Shown piece after piece: positions 35,121-44,115 of a stretch of DNA of 64,000 bases. Position 1 is the stretch's first letter, and each line of letters begins with the position of its first letter. The position numbers and the translations under genes are program-made. The stretch spans positions 228,543-292,542 of the forward strand of contig CACJLA010000001.1 of NCBI GenBank assembly GCA_902594145.1, read 5' to 3'. The notes beneath the pieces were generated by a model that had not been told where the DNA came from, did no database searches, and saw only the letters and a program-made list of their open reading frames with translations. The stretch is from an uncultured Alphaproteobacteria bacterium (GTDB lineage Bacteria; Pseudomonadota; Alphaproteobacteria; HIMB59).

Positions 35121-36917
35121 ATGAGTCTTTCATTGCTTCGACAAACTATTAATCTTTTAATACCTTTTTTGTGGCCAAAAAATAACAAATCTATAAAAAA
35201 AAGGGTGATTTTAGCTGTTTTATGTTTACTAGTTGCAAAGATTGCTAGTCTAGGAACGCCCCCAATTCTTGGCTATGCTGTTGATAGCCTTACAGAAATC
35301 ACAAAAGGTATAAATATTTATATTCTTATTCCATTAGCACTAATTATTTCTTACGGACTTGTAAGAATATCTTCAACTTTTTTTGGAGAATTAAGAAATG
35401 CTATATTTTCCAAAGTAACTCAAAAAGCTATTACACAAATTACTCTTAATACCTTCAAGCACCTTCATTCACTTTCTCTACAGTTTCACTTAGGAAGACA
35501 AACAGGAGCCTTGAGTAAATTTATTGATAGAGGTTCTAAAGGGATTAACTTTCTTCTCACCTATATGTTATTCAATGTCATTCCTACAATTATAGAAATA
35601 TTTTTTGTTGCTGGAATTTTAGCAATTATTTATGGACTCAAATATGCTTTAGTTACACTAATTACTATTGGTTTATACTTAGCAATAACTTTTATAGTTA
35701 CTCAATGGAGAGTTAAGTTTCGCAGACAAATGAATGAAGCAGATAATGCTGTCAGTACAAAGTTAGTAGATAGTCTTTTAAATTTTGAAACTGTTAAATA
35801 TTTTAATAATGAAGAACATGAATTTAATAGGTTAAGAGAGTCTTTAGATAAATACGAAGCATCTTCTATTACCAATCAGTACACCTTAAGTTATTTAAAT
35901 ATTGCTCAATCAGTAGTGATAATGACAGGAATAACTATTATGCTAATGCTTTCAGCATACGATATAAAAGCAGGAGTGATAAGTATTGGTGGTTTTGTTG
36001 TTATCAATGCCTACATGATGCAGCTTTATCAACCATTATATTTCTTTGGAACAATTATTCGTGAAATTAGACAATCGCTAGTTGATATGGAAAACCTTTT
36101 TACATTGTGGGATGAGGTACCAAATATTAAAGATAGTGATAACCCCATAGATCTGAGCGATGAGGCTTCTATTGAATTTCGTAATGTGAGTTTTGATTAT
36201 GATCCTAAAAGAACTATTATTAAGGATATTAGTTTTAAGGTACCAAATGGAAAAAAAGTAGCATTAGTAGGACCTACAGGTGCTGGAAAATCTACAATCA
36301 GTAGGCTTTTATTTAGATTTTATGATCCCAAACAAGGCAATGTTTTTATCAATAATCAAGATATCAAAAATATTTCTCAAAACTCACTCAGAAGATTAAT
36401 TGGTGTTGTTCCCCAAGACACTGTCTTGTTCAATGACACGATATATTACAATATCTCCTATGGTGATCCTAAAGCCTCACCAGAAGAAGTATACAAATCT
36501 GCTAAAGGAGCTGACATACACAATTTTGTTATGGGATTACCAGATGGATACGAAACTTTAGTTGGAGAGAGAGGTCTGAAATTAAGTGGTGGAGAGAAGC
36601 AGAGGGTAGCAATTGCAAGAGCCATCTTAAAAAATCCATCTATATATTTTTTTGATGAAGCAACTTCTGCACTAGACAGCACTACTGAAAAAGAAATTCA
36701 AAAAAATCTTCTAGCTATCTCTAAAAATAAAACAACATTGGTCATCGCACACCGTCTCTCAACTGCAGCTGATGCTGATGAAATTATAGTGCTCGAAGAA
36801 GGAGAGATTACAGAAAGAGGCAAGCATGAGAAGCTTCTACAAATGCAGGGTAAATACGCGGAAATGTGGAATAAACAAAAAACTACAATTAATATTATAA
36901 ATGAATTAAAAATATAG
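35121..36917 (+). CDS. ABC exporter, Atm1/ABCB7 type (fused membrane and ATPase domains)
   Basis: The 598-residue half-transporter has an N-terminal six-helix exporter domain (start PFLWPKNNKS, conserved FNYE-like LLNFETVKYFNNE near residue 220) and a C-terminal ATPase with Walker A GPTGAGKST, signature LSGGEKQRVAIARA and Walker B IYFFDEATSALD. The combination is typical of Atm1-type proteins that export glutathione-bound sulfur or metal species and support iron-sulfur cluster balance and metal tolerance. It stands alone, preceded by a 221-nt gap with no clear gene and convergent with the GH1 gene. It is not part of the sugar systems. Confidence 0.9.
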   Translation: MSLSLLRQTINLLIPFLWPKNNKSIKKRVILAVLCLLVAKIASLGTPPILGYAVDSLTEITKGINIYILIPLALIISYGLVRISSTFFGELRNAIFSKVTQKAITQITLNTFKHLHSLSLQFHLGRQTGALSKFIDRGSKGINFLLTYMLFNVIPTIIEIFFVAGILAIIYGLKYALVTLITIGLYLAITFIVTQWRVKFRRQMNEADNAVSTKLVDSLLNFETVKYFNNEEHEFNRLRESLDKYEASSITNQYTLSYLNIAQSVVIMTGITIMLMLSAYDIKAGVISIGGFVVINAYMMQLYQPLYFFGTIIREIRQSLVDMENLFTLWDEVPNIKDSDNPIDLSDEASIEFRNVSFDYDPKRTIIKDISFKVPNGKKVALVGPTGAGKSTISRLLFRFYDPKQGNVFINNQDIKNISQNSLRRLIGVVPQDTVLFNDTIYYNISYGDPKASPEEVYKSAKGADIHNFVMGLPDGYETLVGERGLKLSGGEKQRVAIARAILKNPSIYFFDEATSALDSTTEKEIQKNLLAISKNKTTLVIAHRLSTAADADEIIVLEEGEITERGKHEKLLQMQGKYAEMWNKQKTTINIINELKI

Positions 36918-36976
36918 TAATTTATTAATTATCTTAGTGCTTGTGGTTAATTTAATTAATTTATTTGGTGCTAAAT

Positions 36977-38299
36977 TCAAAGTAAATGCTTAGAAAATTC
37001 GTAATAGGATTTTTTTGGAATTCTTTTGAAGCTATCAAAATCAACATAGACTAAACCAAATCTTTTAGAATATCCAAAAGCCCATTCATAATTATCAAGT
37101 AGTGACCAAGCAAAATATCCCTTAACAGGGAACCCCTCATTTAAACAATTTAATATTTCTTTTAAATGCAGATTGAAAAATTCTATTCTATTTTCATCAT
37201 TAACCTCTCCATTTGAACTCAATTTATCATCATTAGCCATTCCATTTTCTGTTACATAAATTGGAATTTGGTCATTATATTCCTTATGAATTCTTTTGAT
37301 AAAATAGCTTAGACCTTCAGGGTAATATTCCCAATCCATATCAGTTTTTTTTAAGGAACCTCTTTGTGTTTTATAATTAATACCGTTCTCAGACTCATCA
37401 AACTTTACTATAGATCTGGTATAGTAATTAAGTCCAATCCAGTCGATAGGATTAGAAATTATTTTTAAATCATGATTATAATTTTTGGGTAGATATTTTT
37501 CTAAAACACTCAAAGCTATCTCAGGGTAGGCACCTTTAAAAATAGCATCTGAGAACCACCTATTATGAATACTATCAAATAACTTTGTAGCATTTAGATT
37601 TTCACGTTTTTGATCAAAAGACTCAGCATATTGATTATTTAAGACAATACCAACTTGATGAGATCTATTGGAATTTAAAGCTTCAATTGCCATTCCATGT
37701 GCTAGCAAAATGTTATGCATAGTTGATACTGCTGATTCAAGACTTTTTTTACCAGGAGCATGTTCACCTAAATAATGGCTCAGCCATGACACACACCATG
37801 GTTCATTTATAGTTGCTATTTTTTCAAATAAGTCTCCAAATTGGTGAGATACGAAATAAGAAAAATCTGCAAAATGTTTGCATGTGTCTGAATTTTCCCA
37901 ACCTTCGATGTCTGAAAAACGAATTGGTAAATCCCAATGATAAAGTGTGGGGAAGGGCTCTAAATCATGCTCTAAAATTTTATTTAAAAGTCTTTGATAG
38001 AAATCAACCCCTTCTTTATTAAAATTGTGATTATTTTCTGGAAATAGTCTTGGCCAAGAAAATGAGAAACGATAAGCCTTAAATCCTAGGTTTTTAATTA
38101 GTTTTATATCTTCCTCAAAATATTCATAATGGTTACAGGCATTTAAACCATCAATGCCATCTAATTTTCTTTGGGCAAATTCATCCCATATTGACTTACC
38201 ACATCCACCATATTTATTACCCTCTATTTGATAAGATGATGTGGCAGTACCAAAGATAAAACTAGAGGGAAAATTTTTTAGAAGTGAAAGATTGCTCAA
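36977..38299 (-). CDS. GH1 family beta-glucosidase
   Basis: The 440-residue GH1 enzyme has N-terminal FIFGTATSSYQIEG, acid/base Glu in TINEPWCVS, nucleophile Glu in IYVTENGMA and the C-terminal GYFAWSLLDNYEWAFGY. Length is normal and there is no signal peptide, so it cleaves imported beta-glucosides in the cytoplasm. It is the last gene of the AglEFG-like minus-strand operon, 5 nt after a GH4 gene. The combination suggests that the importer takes up glucosides of both anomeric types or a mixed oligosaccharide pool. Confidence 0.94.
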   Translation of the reverse strand: MSNLSLLKNFPSSFIFGTATSSYQIEGNKYGGCGKSIWDEFAQRKLDGIDGLNACNHYEYFEEDIKLIKNLGFKAYRFSFSWPRLFPENNHNFNKEGVDFYQRLLNKILEHDLEPFPTLYHWDLPIRFSDIEGWENSDTCKHFADFSYFVSHQFGDLFEKIATINEPWCVSWLSHYLGEHAPGKKSLESAVSTMHNILLAHGMAIEALNSNRSHQVGIVLNNQYAESFDQKRENLNATKLFDSIHNRWFSDAIFKGAYPEIALSVLEKYLPKNYNHDLKIISNPIDWIGLNYYTRSIVKFDESENGINYKTQRGSLKKTDMDWEYYPEGLSYFIKRIHKEYNDQIPIYVTENGMANDDKLSSNGEVNDENRIEFFNLHLKEILNCLNEGFPVKGYFAWSLLDNYEWAFGYSKRFGLVYVDFDSFKRIPKKSYYEFSKHLL

Positions 38300-38304
38300 T
38301 TAAA

Positions 38305-39621
38305 TTATTTTAAATATCCCAAATATTCTTTTTGAAATTCAATTATCGTATCAATTAAAGAAGCTGCCGAGTTAGGATTTTTTACAAGTGGATCTGCTAG
38401 AAGAGCGTGAATAGCTATTTGCTTTGATTTATTAAGGATAGCTTTAGTCGTCAACTGAATTGTACCTACTTGCGAATTAAGAAGTGATCCAAAAGACTCA
38501 GGATAATTCTCTAATTTTTTACCGTGTATACCTGATTTATTAATTATTGCAGGTACTTCAACCACGACATCATTTGGAAGACATTCAATAAAATTGTTGT
38601 TCCTAATATTTACAGCATGCTCTAAAATATTTAGGTCTGCTACTATACTCTCAATTATTGGTATGGCTCTTTCATGGGGCTCGGGGTGACTCATATCAAA
38701 AAATTTTTCATAACCATCATTGGAAAAAAATGATAAACACCTTTTTTTGTATTTATCATAAAAGTCTAAAATTCCATCATGATCTGCAACACTATAGGCC
38801 CAAGATAAATATTCGCCTAAATGGCTATCTGTAGTGATTGGAAGAAACCCATATCTTTTAAATAACTCTCTAAATAATCCTCTTTCAGCACCAGGATTAG
38901 AAAAAAAACCCTCATGATCATTTACTAGATCAAAATAATAACTATCAAAATTTTTATTAATTGAGGGATACCCATCATTACCTGAGTCTTTATATTTTGC
39001 TTTCAATAAAATGCTAAAGTGATTTAAACCTCCTGCTTCAAACTCAATATTGTCTATGTCAGTTTCCATCAACGAAGGTAGCTGGCGAGTCATGGAAGCA
39101 ATCTCATGACATAATCCAGTTATTTTTAAGTTAGGGAAACGGGTATTTAATGCATGACATATTCTTTGCATAGGATTTGAATAACTAAATACAAATGCTT
39201 CAGGACAAATTTTTTCAATATCTTCACAAATTTCTATGATTACTGGTACTTGACGCATTGCATGAAACATCCCACCTGGGCCTCCATTTTCTCCATAAAC
39301 TTGTTTGATACCATATTGAAGTGGAATCTTCCAATCTTGTTCCCAAAGTTCAAATCTATTTCCTACTTCTATTGATATAAGACAAAAATTAGCTTTTTGA
39401 AGAGCGTCTGTTCGTGAAGTTGTAGACTCGATATTAAAGTCTACACCAAGTTTTTCTTTGAAAGATAGAGCAATTTCAAAAGTATTTTTTAAAGTTTCAG
39501 CGTTAATATCATGAAGCACTAAAGTTGAGCCAGAGAGAATTTTAGATTTAAAAAAATCACCAATAATTCCTAAACCGAAGTTCGTACTTCCTGCACCAAT
39601 AATGACTATTCTATTACTCAC
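38305..39621 (-). CDS. GH4 family glycosidase, paralogue of the 28811 gene
   Basis: From the GTG at 39621 the product is 438 residues; the track start at 39732 adds 37 residues that merely read the permease gene in another frame. GTGA overlaps the permease stop by 4 nt, a classic coupled start, and the protein then begins with the Rossmann motif IVIIGAGSTNFGLG. Further motifs are ENGGPGGMFHAMR, YSNPMQRICHAL, Cys in GLCHEIASM and His in AGGLNHFSIL. It is similar to the GH4 at 28811 over its whole length and shares the LGYLK end. The substrate is unresolved; the AglEFG-like context suggests a glucoside. Confidence 0.87.
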   Translation of the reverse strand: MSNRIVIIGAGSTNFGLGIIGDFFKSKILSGSTLVLHDINAETLKNTFEIALSFKEKLGVDFNIESTTSRTDALQKANFCLISIEVGNRFELWEQDWKIPLQYGIKQVYGENGGPGGMFHAMRQVPVIIEICEDIEKICPEAFVFSYSNPMQRICHALNTRFPNLKITGLCHEIASMTRQLPSLMETDIDNIEFEAGGLNHFSILLKAKYKDSGNDGYPSINKNFDSYYFDLVNDHEGFFSNPGAERGLFRELFKRYGFLPITTDSHLGEYLSWAYSVADHDGILDFYDKYKKRCLSFFSNDGYEKFFDMSHPEPHERAIPIIESIVADLNILEHAVNIRNNNFIECLPNDVVVEVPAIINKSGIHGKKLENYPESFGSLLNSQVGTIQLTTKAILNKSKQIAIHALLADPLVKNPNSAASLIDTIIEFQKEYLGYLK

Positions 39622-40757
39622 CCTTTTATAGAACCTGCTACCAAGCCTCTTATAAAGTATTTTTGAAGAGAAAAGAAAATAAATAATGGCACAATCATTG
39701 AGACAAAAGCACCAGTAGTGAGTATTTCCCAATTTTCTCCTCGAGAACCAAGTAACTCTTTTAATTTCGCTGTTAAAATAATCTCACTAGGATGTTTATC
39801 TAAAAATACTAACCCAACGAGTAAATCATTCCAAACCCATAAAAATTGGAGAATAAAAATAGATGCAAAAGCAGGAATAGATAAAGGAACAACAATTCTT
39901 ATAAAAGTATCATAATGAGTCGCACCATCTACTTTTGCTGCCTCCATCATTTCTTGAGGAAGGGACTTTAAAAAATTCCATAATAAGAATGTTGTTGAGG
40001 CTAAACCAAATCCTGTATGAGCCATCCAAATTCCAGGAAATGATTTTGCGGCAACTCCAAATAGAGCACCAAAGTCATTATAAATTGTTAATATAGGTAT
40101 TAGTGACATTTGTAATGGAACAACAAGAGAGGCAATTATTGTTGCCAACAAAATATCTCGACCGTAAAATTTCATCCAAGTTAGGGCATATGCAAAAAAA
40201 GAACAAATAATTAGAGGTATCAAAGTAGCGGGAAGTGCAACAGCAAATGTATTTAGAAATGCTTGTCCTAAACCCTCTTTCAATAGAACCTCTTTATAGT
40301 TGTCTAAAGTAAAACTTGGGGGACTCTTAGCTGATACAAAAACTCTTTTACCTTTTTTCTTTTTAAATTCATTTTGTGATTTCCAAATATAGTCACCATT
40401 TTCTAATACAGTAATTTCAGTTCCATCTTTAAATAACGCAGTTTCACCAACTTTAAATTCATCAATATTTTTTGAAGTCACACCAAATCGGAATATTTCT
40501 TTTACTTTGTTTTCTCTAAATAAATTACTTTTAATGTAATAATAATCTCCCTCTTTAATTTGCGCATCGTTGCCCTTAGTTCGATATATTTCATTTACTT
40601 CTGTTGTTGTGAAAGAAGTCCACCACCCACTTATTGCCAGGACATCTTTATCCCTTAAAGAGCTTATAAATAATCCAAAAGTTGGAGCAATCCATGCTAT
40701 GACAAAAATAAGTAATAAAAGCTGTGAGAAAATTGAGGTTATTGTTAATTTTTTCAT
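39618..40757 (-). CDS. CUT1 alpha-glucoside-type ABC transporter permease, AglG-like
   Basis: The 379-residue MalG-type permease carries a large soluble insertion between the first membrane helix (LLLIFVIAWIAPTFG) and the core, at about residues 40-150 and probably periplasmic. This elongated form is known for AglG of rhizobial alpha-glucoside importers (about 380 residues). EAA loop is EAAKVDGATHYDTFIRIVVP and the end is KYFIRGLVAGSIKG. It overlaps aglF upstream and the GH4 gene downstream by 4 nt each, so the order is aglE-aglF-aglG-GH4-GH1. The symbol is by resemblance only, so it is left blank. Confidence 0.9.
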   Translation of the reverse strand: MKKLTITSIFSQLLLLIFVIAWIAPTFGLFISSLRDKDVLAISGWWTSFTTTEVNEIYRTKGNDAQIKEGDYYYIKSNLFRENKVKEIFRFGVTSKNIDEFKVGETALFKDGTEITVLENGDYIWKSQNEFKKKKGKRVFVSAKSPPSFTLDNYKEVLLKEGLGQAFLNTFAVALPATLIPLIICSFFAYALTWMKFYGRDILLATIIASLVVPLQMSLIPILTIYNDFGALFGVAAKSFPGIWMAHTGFGLASTTFLLWNFLKSLPQEMMEAAKVDGATHYDTFIRIVVPLSIPAFASIFILQFLWVWNDLLVGLVFLDKHPSEIILTAKLKELLGSRGENWEILTTGAFVSMIVPLFIFFSLQKYFIRGLVAGSIKG

Positions 40758-41737
40758 ACTTTTTGATCTTGCCTGTGCTTATATAAGTTCCATGCTAATA
40801 TGGGAATAACACCTATTAATATACAAAAAGCTAGGACACTCCCCCTGCCTTTATCCCCGCCACCTCGAAACATCCAGTCATACATCAAGTTTGCCAAAAC
40901 TTCAGTCTGCCACTGCCCATTTGTCATGGCATAAATAATGTCAAATACTTTTAACACCAAGAGCGTTATTATTGTCCAGATTACTAAGATCGTTTGTTCT
41001 AAGTAAGGAATAATTATTTTCCAAAAAATTTTTAATTCACTAGCACCATCAATTCTTGCAGCATCCAATGTTTCTTTAGGAATAGTTCGTAGCGCAGCGC
41101 TAAAAATTACTAAAGCAAGGCCAGTTTGTATCCATATCATGATTGCCATTAAAAAAAAATTATTCCAAATTGGGATTGTTAACCATGCTTGAGGTTCAAA
41201 ACCCAAAGTTACTGCAATAGCATTTAGAAGACCAATTTGTTGATCGCCTGGTCCCCTATAATCGTACATAAATTTCCATATTACGCCCGCTCCAACAAAC
41301 GAAATTGCCATGGGCATAAATATTATAGATTTAGCAATTGACCCCCACCATACCCTGTCTGCTAAATTTGCAATAACTAAACCAAAAAATGTGCTAAGAG
41401 TTGGCACAACTATTAACCAACCTAAATTATTAATTATACTCCTTTTAAAATCGGGATCTTTGATCGCCCATGCATAGTTATATAAACCTACAAAGTTTTC
41501 TCCTAATTTATCATAAAAACTTAATCTTATTGTTTCAAATACAGGGTAGATAATAAAGACGAATAAGACTATAAATGCAGGCCCAATAAAAATAACAACT
41601 CTTAATGAGTTTTCTAAATCAAATTTTTTTGAAGATTTAACTCTAAAATAATCTAGTAAAAAATTTGAAAAATGAAAAAAAGCTACAAAAAAAAGAACAC
41701 CAACAAGTACAGTTAGTGCCAGGGAAAATATACTCAT
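40754..41737 (-). CDS. CUT1 alpha-glucoside-type ABC transporter permease, AglF-like
   Basis: The 327-residue polytopic inner-membrane protein has an N-terminal extra helix (ALTVLVGVLFFVAFFHF) before the core, as in AglF, and an EAA loop DAARIDGASELKIFWKIIIP. FDIIYAMTNGQWQTEVL replaces the usual MalF TGGGP segment, also AglF-like. It starts 18 nt after a strong intercistronic hairpin and overlaps aglG by 4 nt. No ATPase gene is in this operon. Confidence 0.9.
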   Translation of the reverse strand: MSIFSLALTVLVGVLFFVAFFHFSNFLLDYFRVKSSKKFDLENSLRVVIFIGPAFIVLFVFIIYPVFETIRLSFYDKLGENFVGLYNYAWAIKDPDFKRSIINNLGWLIVVPTLSTFFGLVIANLADRVWWGSIAKSIIFMPMAISFVGAGVIWKFMYDYRGPGDQQIGLLNAIAVTLGFEPQAWLTIPIWNNFFLMAIMIWIQTGLALVIFSAALRTIPKETLDAARIDGASELKIFWKIIIPYLEQTILVIWTIITLLVLKVFDIIYAMTNGQWQTEVLANLMYDWMFRGGGDKGRGSVLAFCILIGVIPILAWNLYKHRQDQKV

Positions 41738-41755
41738 AAATTTTTTTAAGAAAAA

Positions 41756-41784
41756 CTAAGGGCAAATATACTATTCGCCCTTAG
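41756..41784 (-). terminator. Intercistronic hairpin after aglE-like gene
   Basis: Read on the minus strand, CTAAGGGC pairs with GCCCTTAG and the stem continues inward to about 13 bp (one G-U) with a 3-nt loop, followed by TTTTTCTT. This has all parts of an intrinsic terminator, yet it sits between the binding-protein gene and its permeases, 17 nt past the stop. Partial termination or 3'-end protection would make more binding protein than permease. Confidence 0.85.
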
Positions 41785-41801
41785 ATAAGAAAATTACTTT
41801 T

Positions 41802-43112
41802 TTATTGACCAGCTTCCCAGCTAGCTTGTATCTCGTCTGCGACGTCCTTAGCTGATTTACCATTTGTGTAATCAACCATACCAGTCCAGAAAGATCCTGC
41901 TCCAACCCAACCAGGCATTAAGTCAGATCCATCAAATCTGAATGTTGTAGCATTCATAAGTATTTGATGCAGACCTCTGAATGTATCGCTAGAATATTTG
42001 CTAGTATCAACATATTTATGCGGTGTTAAAAAACCGCCTTTTTCCATGAATCTTTCATTTGCCTCAGGGTGAAGTAAAAATTTCATGAATTCAGTGGTTA
42101 TAGGTCTATCGTTGGTAGGAGACATTAATGTTCCAGCACCAAGCACAGGTTTTCCTAAGTCTTGAGACTCAAAAGGTGGAAAGTAGAAGAAATCATAGTC
42201 AACACCAGCCTCTGATCCTTCAGGGAAGAATGCAGGAATAAAGCTGGCTTGTCTATGCATCATACACTCAGCAGGAGAAGTAAAGAGACCATTTGGTGAG
42301 TCTCTAAAGTCGGTCGTTGCAACTGCTTTTGTTCCACCATTAACATAGGAGTCATTTAAAGCTATTGAACCAAAAAATTCCATAGCATCAATCACTCTTT
42401 GATCATTGAACTTCATATCATTCGATACCCATTGATCATAAGTATTTGGTGAATGGGTTCTTAACATAATATCTTCCATCCAATCAGTAGCTGGCCACCC
42501 TGTTGCACCTCCAGATCCTAAACCAATACAAAAAGGAGTATTTCCATCACTGACCATTTGATCAGCTAATGATAATAAGCCTTCCATAGTTGTAGGTATT
42601 TCGTAACCATTGTCCTCAAAGTTATCAGGTGAATACCAAACTAGGCTTTTTACATTAACTCTGTAAAAGACACCATAGAATTTACTTAAGCCAGCTGGAT
42701 CTTTGTATGTTGTTAGGTCAACCCATGACTGACCTGCAGCATAATTATCAAGAACCATTTGTTTAACGTCATCTCCTAATGGTGACAAACAACCAGTAGC
42801 CGCAATGTTAGCTGCTAATCCTGGTTGAGGGAATACAGCGATATCTGCCGGACTTCCTGCTTGACAGTCAATATTAATAATTGATTCAAATTCATCAGAA
42901 CCTCCGTACTCAACAGACGCTCCTGTTGCTGCTTCAAATATTGATATGACATCCCTGAAATCATCATCTTGTGGTGCCAACCATGGACCAAAGATTGTTA
43001 GTTTTTCTCCCGACAGGTCAGGGCCTGTATAAGCGTGAGAACCAGCATTTGCGTAACTTGCCCCAAATAGAGAAAGCGCAATTATTGCTGTAAGCGTTTT
43101 TAATATTTTCAT
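41802..43112 (-). CDS. CUT1 alpha-glucoside-type binding protein, AglE-like
   Basis: The 436-residue periplasmic solute-binding protein has signal peptide MKILKTLTAIIALSLFGASYANA. Family features are FEAATGASVEYGGSDEFES, PADIAVFPQPGLAANIA and the C-terminal GAGSFWTGMVDYTNGKSA, the pattern of AglE proteins that bind trehalose, maltose, sucrose or related alpha-glucosides. AGGAGGAGG is an exceptionally strong ribosome site. It is first in its operon, and the 177-nt gap to the cytochrome gene upstream holds its promoter, including a TGAAA-N4-TTTCA symmetric element at 43156-43169. Ligand assignment rests on family resemblance. Confidence 0.92.
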   Translation of the reverse strand: MKILKTLTAIIALSLFGASYANAGSHAYTGPDLSGEKLTIFGPWLAPQDDDFRDVISIFEAATGASVEYGGSDEFESIINIDCQAGSPADIAVFPQPGLAANIAATGCLSPLGDDVKQMVLDNYAAGQSWVDLTTYKDPAGLSKFYGVFYRVNVKSLVWYSPDNFEDNGYEIPTTMEGLLSLADQMVSDGNTPFCIGLGSGGATGWPATDWMEDIMLRTHSPNTYDQWVSNDMKFNDQRVIDAMEFFGSIALNDSYVNGGTKAVATTDFRDSPNGLFTSPAECMMHRQASFIPAFFPEGSEAGVDYDFFYFPPFESQDLGKPVLGAGTLMSPTNDRPITTEFMKFLLHPEANERFMEKGGFLTPHKYVDTSKYSSDTFRGLHQILMNATTFRFDGSDLMPGWVGAGSFWTGMVDYTNGKSAKDVADEIQASWEAGQ

Positions 43113-43289
43113 AGAAATCCTCCTCCTAGAAAATTTGACTTAAAATGTAACAAACTGAAAATGATTTCAAATAGCAAAAAGCCATTTCATTATGCATTTT
43201 TGGAATGTATTAAAAGTCAACAATATCAGCGATTATTTCCATTAAATCTGTTTTTATTATGGGTTTAAATAGTTTAGTTATGTTTAAAA

Positions 43290-43772
43290 TTAATGCTTGC
43301 TTATACTATCGTATTTTTTTTGGATTGACTCAGGCCATACAGATTTCATGTAAGCTAAGATAGACCATATGTCATTGTCATTTAGCTTGTCGTTTCCCTG
43401 CATCTTACCATCATAGTTTTCATTATAAATTTTAAATCCATACTTGATCACGCTAAAGAGCTGTTCTTGACTGTGATGCCATGTGTGACCTGTACCATTT
43501 AATGGTGGAGAAAGGTTATGCCCATCTTCATCTTTTTTTGTGCTCCAGTTAGGCTGACCTTGTAAATTATCTCCATGACATGATGCACAATGAGTCACAT
43601 AAAGAGATTTACCTAAGTTAATTTTACTGATTAATTTTTCATCAATCTCCATTATGGTTATTTCGTTATTTTTTGGCTCAATTGGATTGGGCTGTAAGAA
43701 ATAAAGAAGAGTAATTATTATTACTGCTAAACCAATAATAAATATTAAAACGCTTTTTAAAAGAAACGACAA
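43290..43772 (-). CDS. Membrane-anchored c-type cytochrome
   Basis: The 160-residue protein has one N-terminal membrane anchor (SVLIFIIGLAVIIITLLYFL) and one heme-binding CASCH with LYVTHCASCHGDNLQG. A likely axial Met is in GKMQGND. It should sit in the periplasm and carry electrons. The start is TTG at 43772, 5 nt after the csoR stop, so both belong to one minus-strand transcript. Such monoheme cytochromes accompany copper-handling genes in marine bacteria, and the CsoR/DUF4396 context suggests regulation by copper; a redox partner cannot be named. Confidence 0.87.
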   Translation of the reverse strand: MSFLLKSVLIFIIGLAVIIITLLYFLQPNPIEPKNNEITIMEIDEKLISKINLGKSLYVTHCASCHGDNLQGQPNWSTKKDEDGHNLSPPLNGTGHTWHHSQEQLFSVIKYGFKIYNENYDGKMQGNDKLNDNDIWSILAYMKSVWPESIQKKYDSISKH

Positions 43773-43777
43773 TATTT

Positions 43778-44071
43778 TTAAATATTAAATTTTCTAAGTA
43801 GATCTTGTAATTCTTCTATCTTTTGTTTTTTTTGTTTATCATTTTTTTTCATAGCATCGACAACGCAGTGATCAATGTGCTTATTGAGTATGTTATTTTC
43901 AAGAGATTTTATTGCAGAAGTTATGGCTCTTGTTTGTTGTAAAATTTCAAGACAATATCTTTTTTCGACAATCATTTTTTCCACACCCTTTAGTTGGCCA
44001 TGAATTCGATTAATACGATGGATATTTTTAATATGGTCTGGATTTTTATTTATTTTAATTACATTTGACAT
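43778..44071 (-). CDS. csoR: CsoR-family metal-sensing transcriptional repressor
   Basis: This 97-residue all-helical repressor of the CsoR/RcnR/FrmR family has the opening HRINRIHGQLKGVEKMI. The copper(I) ligand set Cys-His-Cys is intact: Cys40, His65 and Cys69, with the same spacing as Cys36, His61 and Cys65 of mycobacterial CsoR. This favours copper sensing over nickel or formaldehyde. It is divergent from the DUF4396 gene and a perfect 22-bp operator-like palindrome lies between them, so it probably represses itself, the cytochrome and the membrane protein until copper binds. Confidence 0.9.
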   Translation of the reverse strand: MSNVIKINKNPDHIKNIHRINRIHGQLKGVEKMIVEKRYCLEILQQTRAITSAIKSLENNILNKHIDHCVVDAMKKNDKQKKQKIEELQDLLRKFNI

Positions 44072-44083
44072 ATTACATACATA

Positions 44084-44105
44084 TACTATATACCAGTATA
44101 TAGTA
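44084..44105. promoter_or_regulatory. Probable CsoR operator (perfect inverted repeat)
   Basis: TACTATATAC, spacer CA, GTATATAGTA is a perfect 10-bp inverted repeat centred between the divergent csoR (start 44071) and DUF4396 (start 44116) genes. CsoR proteins bind such short-spaced palindromes, usually with a more GC-rich centre. The position overlaps where promoters of both genes must be. The only DNA-binding protein gene in the window is the adjacent csoR. Confidence 0.75.
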
Positions 44106-44115
44106 AATAAAAAAA

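Noticed and set aside
39622-39732. N-terminal extension of the second GH4 gene in the track
   Set aside because: It reads the aglG-like gene out of frame; a GTG overlapping the aglG stop gives the normal GH4 N-terminus.
43156-43169. TGAAA-N4-TTTCA as a LacI-type operator for the AglE-like gene
   Set aside because: Only 5-bp arms without the central CG of LacI sites; expected by chance in this base composition.
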